Shown here: piece by piece, positions 55,998 through 64,000 of the stretch
How the letters are laid out: every line of letters begins with the position of its first letter
Position numbering within the stretch: the first letter of the stretch is position 1
From: Ignavibacteria bacterium
GTDB taxonomy: Bacteria; Bacteroidota; Ignavibacteria; Ignavibacteriales; SURF-24
Direction: 5' to 3'
Assembly: GCA_025612245.1 (NCBI GenBank)
Contig: JAAXKQ010000004.1
Span: forward strand, 327,750-391,749
Length of the DNA stretch: 64,000 bases
Notes under the pieces: generated by a model
Database searches by the model: none
Told to the model about the DNA's origin: nothing
Seen by the model: only the letters and a program-made list of their open reading frames with translations
Made by a program: the position numbers and the translations under genes

Positions 55998-56035
55998 AAG
56001 CCTTGTAAATTAAATATTTGCAAGGCTTTTTTATT
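55998..56035 (+). terminator. Terminator after tRNA-Asp
   Basis: AAGCCTTGTAAAT paired with ATTTGCAAGGCTT (one G-T) and a T tract. Confidence 0.85.
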
Positions 56036-56228
56036 ATGATTCCCTCACTAAAAATTCACTCTTGTAGCAAATTTTACCAAGAATTTACCAGAGAGTTAAA
56101 TTATACATAAAGAGTCCGGTACAGATTTATTTTATCCGGTCATTACGAAATGTTATTACATTAACTGTGAGAGTTCACCAAAGGTGATTGCTTGATATCG
56201 TTATCTAAGAACTTCGGCTACCTTCATT

Positions 56229-56534
56229 TTAACGATCTGTGTTTGATTTTGTTCGATCGATTTCTACCAAAGAAATATTTATTACTTTTTGCATAAATGT
56301 TCCTAAGTCATTTAGAATATCATCAAACTTTTTTTGATAGTCCATTATTGCAAACCATTTAATCGATTTAATGACATTTATTTGTTCCATTATATCTGTG
56401 TCTCGGTGAGCCGTAGCAACATTTCTGATTTGTTGCAAGTTCTCTTTATGATTTACCTTATATTCATTCAATCTTTTAGTTAAGCTATTTAATTCGTTTA
56501 TTAGTAAATTTGCATTTGAGAACTCATTTAGTAT
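56229..56534 (-). pseudogene. C-terminal fragment of a small helical gene, cut by an IS
   Basis: Reading on the minus strand, the frame is open from the IS border to 56229 (about 100 codons). It begins LNEFSNANLLINELNSLTKR and continues through IRNVATAHRD to a charged end SNTDR. In frame it stops within the IS, so the 5' part is missing here. IRNVATAHRD resembles the R-x-n-H motif of HEPN-like helical proteins, but that is only a resemblance. A 15-codon start (ATG at 57999 on the minus strand) on the far side of the IS could be its N terminus. Confidence 0.45.
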
Positions 56535-56593
56535 TGTAATGGTTCAAGCAAAAAAGGAATTTTGTTAAAGAAAATAATGTAGACCAGCTGGAT

Positions 56594-57564
56594 TTAAGAA
56601 GCGAGTCTCTCAGCTGATCTAAAGCTTCCGGCCCTTTGAAGTTTATCTTCCCTTAGCCTTAATTTTTCATCAGTTCTGCCGAGGAGAAAATCCTCAGGAG
56701 TAAGATAAAACAAAGAATTGTGAAGCCTCTTGGTGTTATAGAATTCGATGTAATTACTGATCTGCCGCCATGCATCTTCGAGGTCAATCATGGACTTCCT
56801 GGTCAGGCATTCCTCTGAGATGGTTCTGTGGAAGCGCTCTATCTTGCCATTACTCTCAAGGGTAGTTGACCGATGTACGTATATGATCAAGACCAACAAA
56901 CTTTAAGAACTCGGCAAAGTCACGGCTGATGAACTGGCTCCCGTTGTCACTGATTATCCTGGGAGTAACTCCAGGATATTTCTCAAGAGCTCTTTGTATT
57001 GTAAGTTCAACATCATACTCCTGCATGTTAAGTCTCAGCTCATGATGAACAATAAACCCGGAGTATCCGGCAATGACCGAGATTAAGAACAAAAATGACC
57101 CGTGAAAGTTGACATATTTAATATCCGTGTGCCAGTGCTCATGCGGCTTCTCAGGCTGAATAAATCCCGTTCCTTTTTGGATGTTTTGACATTGTTCCAC
57201 TCGTCTAAGAGCCCGTAGCCTTTTAGCAATCTGTAAGTAGTAGAAGGACTTACGGCCACAATGTCACTCTGTCCATCATCATATAGGTAAGGCGCCTGTA
57301 GCCTTCACCTTTATGTTCTTTAGCGTAGGTAAGAAAAGTCTGTTTTTCCTCCTCCAAGAGCCAGTGTGCCTTCGGCTGCTTAGAGTTATGTTCGTTAGGT
57401 TTGCCCAGCCTTGAGGTCCAGCTGTAGAACTTGGACTGATGAATGCCGATCATATGGATTATTCTGTTAAACTCAATATCTGTTTTCTCATGGATCATGC
57501 GGACAAAGTGAACCACACTGTCCCTTGTGTCGGGCTCGACAACTGGGAGTTCAACTCTCCCCAT
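56594..57564 (-). pseudogene. IS3-family transposase orfB, three frameshifts
   Basis: The DDE catalytic parts are still legible but in three frames: HTDIKYVNFHGSFLFLISV (first Asp), RIISDNGSQFISRDFAEF (second Asp), SNGKIERFHRTISEECL (Glu). Breaks seen directly are two extra bases near 57266, a lost A in an A5 run at 57174-57178, and one extra base near 56859. The N-terminal part GRVELPVVEPDTRDSV and HTH-like Q-x-x-FYSW segment are intact. No active enzyme can result. Confidence 0.85.
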
Positions 57565-57879
57565 CGATACTTTTTTTTAATACTATGTTGTCCTTGAGAA
57601 GATAGTTTATGGCTTCATTCCGCTTTTTAAGCTTGTCTTCCAGGCGCTTAACCTTTTCTTCTGATTCTGATTTAGTGCTGTTCTTTGATTTATTTGAATT
57701 AAATATGTCAGAAGCACTCTCGAAGAGCTTCTTCTTCCGGTTATAAATGTCGTTAATATGGATCTGGTACTTTTCGGCAAGCTGGCTTATAGGAATTTTC
57801 TCTTCAAGCAGCTCTCTTCAAGCAGCTCTCTTAATACAGCCATCTTCTGTTCCGGGGTAAATGTTCTCTTCGGTTTCAT
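57551..57879 (-). pseudogene. IS3-family transposase orfA, frameshifted
   Basis: Starts MKPKRTFTPEQKMAVLREL (the HTH), then a 14-bp tandem duplication (57801-57814 and 57815-57828) breaks the frame. Removing one copy restores ELLEEKIPISQLAEKYQIHIND and the leucine-zipper part KVKRLEDKLKKRNEAINYLL. An A8 run lies near the end, before the overlapping orfB start. Confidence 0.85.
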
Positions 57880-58014
57880 TGGTAAGGAATCTCCTTTGAT
57901 TTATTATACATAAATAAGTATTTTGAAATTCCTTTTCCAACTTAATCATTACAACACTTTGTTTCTATAATAATTTGTTAAAGTTAGAAAATTATTCATT
58001 GTCTTTAGTTTTAT

Positions 58015-58027
58015 CCTTTTGAAAAGG
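58015..58027. promoter_or_regulatory. Palindrome in the divergent promoter region
   Basis: CCTTTT-g-AAAAGG, a perfect 13-bp palindrome in the 104 bp between the truncated minus-strand start (57999) and the giant gene. A candidate operator or hairpin. Confidence 0.3.
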
Positions 58028-58103
58028 TTTTATCATTAACAACTAATACTATTCATTTATTCGATAAGTTACTAAAAAATAATAATATAAAAGGGATTGA
58101 CAA

Positions 58104-61100
58104 ATGAAATTATTAGATACTGAACTAATCGACAACACCTATTATTCTATAGGATTTCCTAACAAAGATTGGGATAATTTAATTTGTAGAGATAATTATT
58201 TATTACAAATTGAAGACTTTTTATTTCAAAAAGCACAGATCATTTTTATTGATGGAGAAGAGGATTCTGGAAGAACTACTCTCTGTGCTCAATTTGCAAA
58301 AAAATATCCAGATCAAACGATCTCTGTCTTTTTTAATACCCTAAATTCAATTGACTACCAAATTGAATATTATTGTACAAATGTTGTTTCGCAAATAAGA
58401 TACATTTTAAAAGAGAATCAATCTCCTGATGAAAAAGGAAATTTTGTAACAGTTGAACAATATCGACAATATATATTTCAGTTACGAAAGATGTTAAAAA
58501 ATAAGGCTAATAGAATGATTTTAGTCATTGATGGATTAGAAAGTAAAGTAAATGATGATCCAGACTTTATTAAAAGATTGTTTGATATTTTACCAATTGG
58601 CGAGGAGTTTATAAAATTAATCATTACAGGAAAACAAACTGACTTTTCCAATATCTCTTCAAAGCTTAAATCTCAAGAATGTAAAGTCATTCATTTGGCA
58701 GGTTTTTCAGGTTTAGAAATTATAAAATATTTAGGATTATCTGAACCATTAAATTTGGATATGCAAGATCTATTAAAAATAACTAAAGGATTCCCAGGTA
58801 GGTTAAATACACTAAAAAGACTTATCAAGAATGAAGGTTATTCATTAAATAATATTAGTCAAACTACAACATATACAAATTGGCTGGATCTAGATTGTGA
58901 AAAGATCAACTTAGATGATCCCTCAACCAATGTTATTCTTTCAATATTGGCATTAAGCGAAATTTCTCTTCAATTAGAAGATCTTTCAAAAATTTGTTCA
59001 TTAAGTCTTGAGAATACGAAAATAATTATAGATACTATTTCTGTTCTTGAGTACTCAAATACCGGACTAAATTTTATTTCAAAAGCTCACAAGAAATATT
59101 TTAGCAATATCTTAAGAGCAAACAAAAACAAGATAGATGACCTAGTAATTAAATACCTAGCCAGTGAAGACTCAATAAAACGTAAATACGAATTATCTAA
59201 GTATTACGCAAAAAAAAGGGATTGGCTAAAGATCATAGAATTAATTGATGAAGAATATTTAAAAAATATTTTAGACAGTACAGGTACATTAGAAAAAGTA
59301 AATGAAAGCTTAGAATTAGGTGTAAAAGCTTCAGAAGAAAAAAGTAAATTCATCGAGATGTGGAGATATTCAATTCAAGGCAGCATAGTCAATGAATTAG
59401 ATAATTATTTATTCTGGGAATCAGAAATAAACGCAAGAATCTCAATAGATGACTTTTATGGAGCAATTTCTTTAGCAAATAGTGCAGTGCTAAAAGTGGA
59501 TCGACTTCATTTGTTAGCATTAATCGCAAGAAAACAAAAAGAATTTAGAAATAAAGTTGATGAAGAATTAATAAATTTAATACAGGATTTATATCATGTT
59601 ACAGATTTGACTTCAGTGGGTAACAAAATATATGATATTGTATCAGATTTATTATTTGCTATTCCAAATCTTGCAATTGAAATGATAGAAAAGTCATCCG
59701 GGAATGTATCGGAAAAGAACATTAATGATTGGGTTATTGCGAAGCTATCCACAGCTGCAATTGATATAAATAATAAAGATAATGGGAATTCAGATAGACC
59801 TAAACCATTAGAAGCAATAGAAAGTATACATAATCCTTTAATTAGGAAAATAAATAGAGCTATATCATTTTTGGTCGGCAATTATTCTGCAATAAAAGTA
59901 TTAGAAGAAGTAAAAAAACTTTCCGATTCCATGGAAAGATTACGTTTACTTAGATTATGGTTAAACAATAACCATAGTAATATTGAAACAGTGGAAATTG
60001 TGATTGATGCTGCTTTAGATGAATTAGTATCATTATCTGCAGAAGAAACTATCACCTTTGATATATTAAAGGATCTTTCTTTTCAATTGCCCTTTGTCAA
60101 AAATGCGGGTAAAAAGGAGCTATTATATAAACGGTTTAAACTAATAGAAAAGGATCTGCACAATCTTGGGTTAACTAAAAATAAATATATTTATGAACTC
60201 AATATATTTGATACTGAACTGTCATTTAATAAAAACAAATCAATTTTAACAATCAATAGAATAATTAAGGAGGTAGAGGGACTAAATGATGTATTAACTA
60301 AATTAGAATCATTTGCTGAAATATATTCAAAATTAATTGTGCTAAAGCATGATGAACTAAAAAGTAAGAGTTTATTTGTGCACAGAAGAATTAAAGAACT
60401 ATCTAATATATTGTACACTACAACTGCCGATCATTATAATGTTAGTCAATATTATTTAACTACAATTGCAAAAAGAAATCCTTTGCTGGGATTAAAAATA
60501 TCAACTCAAATCAATACAGTAATAAGGCGTGACAAAGCAAGATTACTAATTTTAGATTCATACTTAAATAATAATTTAAAGCATATTAAAATTGAAGTTC
60601 TTAAAAAAATAGAAACATCCTTTGAACATTATTATCCAAAACAATTGTATTATTTGAGAATATTGGAACGATTTGCTGAAGCTAAAAGATTGCATTATGA
60701 TATAATAAAAGAATTGATATATTTTATGGAAAAAGTTGAATTAATTGAAAACTCTTCAGAAAAAGTAGATGGATATATTTTATCGTATAGAATAGTTTCT
60801 AAAAACGATGACTGGAAGAATAAAATCGCAAATATATATGAGAGAAAGATTATTGCAAGTTGGAATGAAATCGAAGCTGAATGGGATAGAATAGATAAAG
60901 GATTTATTATTTGTTCGGAGTTAGCTGGCGTTAATCAAAAATTTGCAAATACATTATTTACAGAAGTTGAAAAAATTAAAAGTAATACTTGGATTGATTC
61001 AAAATTAATAGCTTATACATATCTCAATAGTATAAGTCTTATTATTAAAGCATATAACGGATTACTAATATCTCGAAACAACACAGCAAAGGACTATCAA

Positions 61101-63053
61101 ATAATTGAGGACTTAATAAATCGAATTCCTTCTGAAATTGAAAAACTAACACTATGGACAATGATAGGTTTTTATGCATATGCACATAATTCCGAAGAAG
61201 TTGGCAAAAAGATATTAAACGACCATATTCTTCCATTATTTGCTGGATTGCTTAATGAAAATATTGATTTGGAACCAGTATTAGCGTCAATCACTTTAAT
61301 ACACTTATATAATCCTGATTTGTCAATAGAATATTCAAAGAGAGTATCTGCTGATTGGAGAGATAAAGTCTATGCAAATATCTGTGATTATTATGTGACA
61401 AAAAGAATTCCTTTCGAAGTGTATGAGCAGGAGTTATATAAATATAATTGTGACTATAATGATCTCACAAAAGCTTTGTGTGCATTGAACCTAATTCAAA
61501 CAGATGCCACGATGTATGTTCAGATAGACAGCATTTGTAAAGCTATCTTAAACAATAAAGAGAATTTATCCAATCCGCAAATTAATGATCTTACTGATAA
61601 ATTAGAAACCCTTATTGAAAATAAATTACCTGATAACATTAATATAAAACATCAAGGTTACAAGTTATTGGCGAAAGCGAAAGTTGGCAAATTGAAAAGA
61701 AGTGTTAATTGGGAGAGTCTGATAGAAGAATCTAATAAAATACCTAACAATTCAGATATTATTTTTGTAAAATCAGTATTATTAGAAGACATTCCATTTG
61801 ATAAGATTAAAAAGGGGGGGGAATTAAAACAACAATTATTTGATGATATTATACGCGAATTAGATGAACTAAAAATACATTATGAATTTGTAGAACGTGT
61901 AATTGATATATCTGACAAAATGTACAATGTAAATGTAGGTAGGAGTAAGTGGAAAAATGTAATAAATAAAGCTTTTACAATATCATATGAATTAGATGAT
62001 GGAAAAGAAATATACAATGCTCAAAGAAATATAATTGATTCTGTATACAGACTAGATCCTGCATTTGCTCGGGATTTAATAAAAACAATAGATTGTGATA
62101 ACAAAAAAAACAGGATAGCAAGACTATTGAAAGATCATTTTGAGGCGTTAGAAATCTCAAGTAAAATAAAAAATAATGAAGAATTACAGGAAAGAGAAAG
62201 GGGGAACTATCGAATGGTTGTTATGGGTGTATCATATGCCTTAAAAGCCTTGAATTCTGATATGATTACTACAAGGAAAATATCTGAGCTTATTAAATTG
62301 TTGAGAATTGGCAATAAATTACCCCTACATGAGGTCTTTCCTATTTTTTCATATTATTTAAGCAATTGTTCCCGTACTTATAAACAGAAGTTGCTAGAAG
62401 GTACGGTTTCTGATTTGCACAAGAATAACTTTAAGGAGGCAGTTAATGCTACAAATTTAATTGAATTGTTATCTCAAAGAAGAAAAATTAATGAAAAATC
62501 ATTTCGTAATTATTTTATCGACGAAGAGTTTGCAACTAACAAATTATTTAAGCCTAAAACAAAGGAGGAAGCAATAGCATTTATTAGAGAATGGATGCGC
62601 GATGAGCTTGATGAGTTCATTATTATTGCAGATCCTTATTTTCAAAAAGAAGATCTTGAAATATTGAAAATTATAAAAGAAGTAAATGAGTCTATAGAAA
62701 TAAATGTTTTAGGTTCTGAGGATGGCCCCAAATATAATGTAGAAGAGGAGTACAAGAATTATTGGAAAAAAATATCAGCTGAAATTCCCCCATTTACGAA
62801 AATAATATTTTGTTGGATTCCTGAGGATAACAATAATAAACCTATTCATGATAGATGGATAATAACAAAAAATGGGGGGTTAAGAATTGGAACCTCAATT
62901 AAAAGTATAGGAAGCAAAAGAGAGAGTGAAATATCGGTGATGAAACCCAATGATGCATTAAATATAATGGAGAATACATTGAAAGATTATATTATGACAA
63001 GAAAGCGGGTTATTAATAATTTCAGACTCTCATATAAGAGTTTTACCTTATAA
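58104..63053 (+). CDS. Giant STAND-like NTPase with helical repeats and C-terminal PLD-like domain
   Basis: 1649 residues, very AT-rich codons. P-loop domain: Walker A GEEDSGRTTL (51-60, Arg replaces the usual Lys), Walker B MILVIDGLES (138-147), a sensor strand LIITGK (172-176), and the GxP-like GFPGRL (229-233) that marks STAND ATPases. Residues ~270-1480 are mixed alpha-helical repeats with no cysteines of a zinc site. C-terminal domain from ~1490: IIIADPYFQ (~1507-1515) then IHDRWIITKNGGLRIGTS with His1582 and Arg1584, the HxR variant of phospholipase D, and SIGSKRESEIS. No signal peptide. Proposed as a sensor NTPase with a nuclease- or lipase-type effector. An anti-phage role is inference from architecture and island context. 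Confidence 0.75.
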   Translation: MKLLDTELIDNTYYSIGFPNKDWDNLICRDNYLLQIEDFLFQKAQIIFIDGEEDSGRTTLCAQFAKKYPDQTISVFFNTLNSIDYQIEYYCTNVVSQIRYILKENQSPDEKGNFVTVEQYRQYIFQLRKMLKNKANRMILVIDGLESKVNDDPDFIKRLFDILPIGEEFIKLIITGKQTDFSNISSKLKSQECKVIHLAGFSGLEIIKYLGLSEPLNLDMQDLLKITKGFPGRLNTLKRLIKNEGYSLNNISQTTTYTNWLDLDCEKINLDDPSTNVILSILALSEISLQLEDLSKICSLSLENTKIIIDTISVLEYSNTGLNFISKAHKKYFSNILRANKNKIDDLVIKYLASEDSIKRKYELSKYYAKKRDWLKIIELIDEEYLKNILDSTGTLEKVNESLELGVKASEEKSKFIEMWRYSIQGSIVNELDNYLFWESEINARISIDDFYGAISLANSAVLKVDRLHLLALIARKQKEFRNKVDEELINLIQDLYHVTDLTSVGNKIYDIVSDLLFAIPNLAIEMIEKSSGNVSEKNINDWVIAKLSTAAIDINNKDNGNSDRPKPLEAIESIHNPLIRKINRAISFLVGNYSAIKVLEEVKKLSDSMERLRLLRLWLNNNHSNIETVEIVIDAALDELVSLSAEETITFDILKDLSFQLPFVKNAGKKELLYKRFKLIEKDLHNLGLTKNKYIYELNIFDTELSFNKNKSILTINRIIKEVEGLNDVLTKLESFAEIYSKLIVLKHDELKSKSLFVHRRIKELSNILYTTTADHYNVSQYYLTTIAKRNPLLGLKISTQINTVIRRDKARLLILDSYLNNNLKHIKIEVLKKIETSFEHYYPKQLYYLRILERFAEAKRLHYDIIKELIYFMEKVELIENSSEKVDGYILSYRIVSKNDDWKNKIANIYERKIIASWNEIEAEWDRIDKGFIICSELAGVNQKFANTLFTEVEKIKSNTWIDSKLIAYTYLNSISLIIKAYNGLLISRNNTAKDYQIIEDLINRIPSEIEKLTLWTMIGFYAYAHNSEEVGKKILNDHILPLFAGLLNENIDLEPVLASITLIHLYNPDLSIEYSKRVSADWRDKVYANICDYYVTKRIPFEVYEQELYKYNCDYNDLTKALCALNLIQTDATMYVQIDSICKAILNNKENLSNPQINDLTDKLETLIENKLPDNINIKHQGYKLLAKAKVGKLKRSVNWESLIEESNKIPNNSDIIFVKSVLLEDIPFDKIKKGGELKQQLFDDIIRELDELKIHYEFVERVIDISDKMYNVNVGRSKWKNVINKAFTISYELDDGKEIYNAQRNIIDSVYRLDPAFARDLIKTIDCDNKKNRIARLLKDHFEALEISSKIKNNEELQERERGNYRMVVMGVSYALKALNSDMITTRKISELIKLLRIGNKLPLHEVFPIFSYYLSNCSRTYKQKLLEGTVSDLHKNNFKEAVNATNLIELLSQRRKINEKSFRNYFIDEEFATNKLFKPKTKEEAIAFIREWMRDELDEFIIIADPYFQKEDLEILKIIKEVNESIEINVLGSEDGPKYNVEEEYKNYWKKISAEIPPFTKIIFCWIPEDNNNKPIHDRWIITKNGGLRIGTSIKSIGSKRESEISVMKPNDALNIMENTLKDYIMTRKRVINNFRLSYKSFTL

Positions 63054-63392
63054 AGGATATGAATAAAACATTATATAGGTCTTGTTCCTGTCAAACGAAT
63101 GATTTATTTGATTAGCGACATTTAGATTTGCCGTTTGGCGACAATTATTTTTACCGGTTTTAGGTATAAATAATTATAATCCGTACACAGAAAAAATTAG
63201 GGTGCATGGATGGGCACAGAAGTTAAGTAAACCAGACTATTTAATCATTAATTGCAGAAAACCTACAAAATGCAAATATTATTCAACCTATAGGCTGATA
63301 AAAGTTCAATAAAAATTAGCCTATAAGCTGAAAAATATCTTTGAAATATCAACCTGTAGGCTTGTTTTTGTATAGACACAACAGGTGAATGT
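63054..63392. promoter_or_regulatory. Leader region of the XRE regulator with three spaced operators
   Basis: AACCTATAGGCT (63285-63296), AGCCTATAAGCT (63318-63329) and AACCTGTAGGCT (63351-63362) are near-palindromes whose starts are exactly 33 bp apart. TATCTTTG (a TAnnTTTG match) lies between the second and third. They are 31-108 bp before the regulator ATG. The rest of the gap shows nothing recognisable. Confidence 0.6.
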
Positions 63393-63761
63393 ATGGATTT
63401 TGAAAAACAAAGGCTTGTCATAGAACAGCGTGATGCAAGGTTAAAGGCAATTCAGATCGCCGTGAATTCTTTTAATGTTCCATCTGACGGATGGATTAAT
63501 ACGATACGAAAGTCCCTGAATATGTCATTGAAACAGCTTGCTAAAAGATTAAAAATCAGTCCGCAAAGTGTCAAAAAGCTTGAGTTGCATGAAAAGGATG
63601 GCACAATTTCAATAGGGAAAATCACAGAAGTTGCAGAAGCTCTCGGCTGCCGCTTTGTGTATGGTTTTATTCCGGCTGAAGGCTCTCTTGAAAAGACGAT
63701 AGAAAAAAGAGCAGAGGAGCTTGCTAAGGAAATTGTTTTAAGAACGTCCCATATCACTTAA
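63393..63761 (+). CDS. XRE-family regulator of the 'mobile mystery protein A' type
   Basis: 122 aa. After an N-terminal helix (EQRDARLKAIQIAVNS) comes an HTH at ~36-92: IRKSLNMSLKQLAKRLKISPQSVKKLELHEKDGTISIGKITEVAEALGCRFVYGFIP. The tail KTIEKRAEELAKEIVLRTSHIT matches the family but ends ~30 residues early. This family (TIGR02612) is normally encoded next to a Fic-domain partner, mobile mystery protein B. None begins in the 239 bp that remain. It probably represses its own promoter via the upstream operators. Confidence 0.8.
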   Translation: MDFEKQRLVIEQRDARLKAIQIAVNSFNVPSDGWINTIRKSLNMSLKQLAKRLKISPQSVKKLELHEKDGTISIGKITEVAEALGCRFVYGFIPAEGSLEKTIEKRAEELAKEIVLRTSHIT

Positions 63762-64000
63762 AACATTAAAACTATTCAAAGGAAATAACGTTTTCCGGAG
63801 CATGCCGGATAGCCTTACTCCTATGCTGGGTATAAGACAATATTTTGTAAATGCAAAACAAAAAGGCGTTTAAGGATTTCTGGATTTTGACCGGCTTACT
63901 ATTTGAATTTATAATAACAATAAAAACTGAAAAGCCCTGTAAATTAAGGAAGTATCAAGATTTCCGTGTAATTGATTAAATGTTGAAACTATAAAATTAT
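63762..64000. other. AT-rich tail of the window
   Basis: 239 bp without a supported gene. A 42-codon frame (63851-63979) has a hydrophobic stretch but no ribosome-binding site or homology signal. A short GC-rich palindrome lies near 63,795-63,812. Confidence 0.4.

Larger units (their letters stand above)
56535..57953 (-). mobile_element. Degenerate IS3-family-like insertion sequence
   Basis: About 1.4 kb. Imperfect inverted repeats begin TGTAATGgTTcA (56535) and, on the other strand, TGTAATGaTTaA (ending 57953). Both share AAAAGGAATTT at the inner end, giving ~28 bp with ~20 matches, and may extend 5 bp outward. Inside are orfA and orfB of an IS3-type transposase on the minus strand. I find no clear target duplication. 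The element is inactive. Confidence 0.75.

Noticed and set aside
56000..56228. Remnant integrase next to tRNA-Asp
   Set aside because: Neither strand shows a readable recombinase motif.
56525..57960. Target-site duplication around the IS
   Set aside because: Flanks do not match at any plausible border; the ends may have decayed.
63851..63979. 42-codon frame with hydrophobic stretch
   Set aside because: No ribosome-binding site and too short to support.
55990..64000. Second copy of the tRNA-Asp 3' end as an attachment site
   Set aside because: I could not find one by eye inside the window; it may lie beyond the edge.

Overview
This window looks like a chromosome segment from a Bacteroidota/Chlorobi-type bacterium, most likely an Ignavibacteria relative. 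That placement is an inference from gene content and promoter style. Supporting it are a TonB-dependent receptor, a three-subunit type-B succinate dehydrogenase/fumarate reductase, a DUF4837 lipoprotein, a SecA with a SEC-C tail, the tilS-hpt-ftsH cluster, and several promoters matching TTG-n17-24-TAnnTTTG. No rRNA genes and no CRISPR array are present.

Layout. 1-8 kb: the 3' part of a BtuB-like receptor and cobO (cobalamin uptake and adenosylation), an ATP-grasp ligase, a C39-like papain-fold protein, an isochorismatase-like hydrolase, an esterase, a seven-iron ferredoxin and a CNNM/CorC protein. 8-18 kb: a Prc-type protease, sdhCAB, a large acidic protein of unknown function, obgE and a solitary FecCD permease. 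18.5-29 kb: a CAT-anticodon tRNA, secG, a repeat-rich gap, an AddB-like nuclease, a CYTH protein, a small barrel protein, DUF2461, a CDF transporter, an M14 peptidase and an ECF sigma/anti-sigma pair. 29-37 kb: a probable structured RNA of about 170 nt (6S-like), a zinc-ribbon protein with rpsU, a LOG protein, PBP4, greA-ribD, ribE and tilS. 36-55 kb: hpt-ftsH-DGK1-like-DUF4837, a DUF2723 membrane protein, glnE, secA, glnB, a TPR lipoprotein, mtgA, an AlbA_2 protein, pfkA and DUF2267.

From tRNA-Asp (55,916-55,989) to the right edge the character changes. The DNA becomes very AT-rich and looks like an accessory island. It holds a small gene cut by a decayed IS3-family element, a 1649-residue protein and an XRE regulator of the 'mobile mystery protein A' type. 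The giant protein has a STAND-like P-loop NTPase at the N terminus, about 1200 residues of helical repeats, and a C-terminal phospholipase-D-like domain with an HxR motif. The regulator is preceded by three operator-like palindromes spaced exactly 33 bp apart. The giant protein is the best candidate for an undescribed system, probably anti-phage defence. That function is inferred from architecture and context, not proven.

Most housekeeping genes are in tight operons with 1-25 bp gaps or NTGA overlaps. Starts were chosen by ribosome-binding sites and family alignment, so several begin later than the longest open frame. Some use TTG or GTG.
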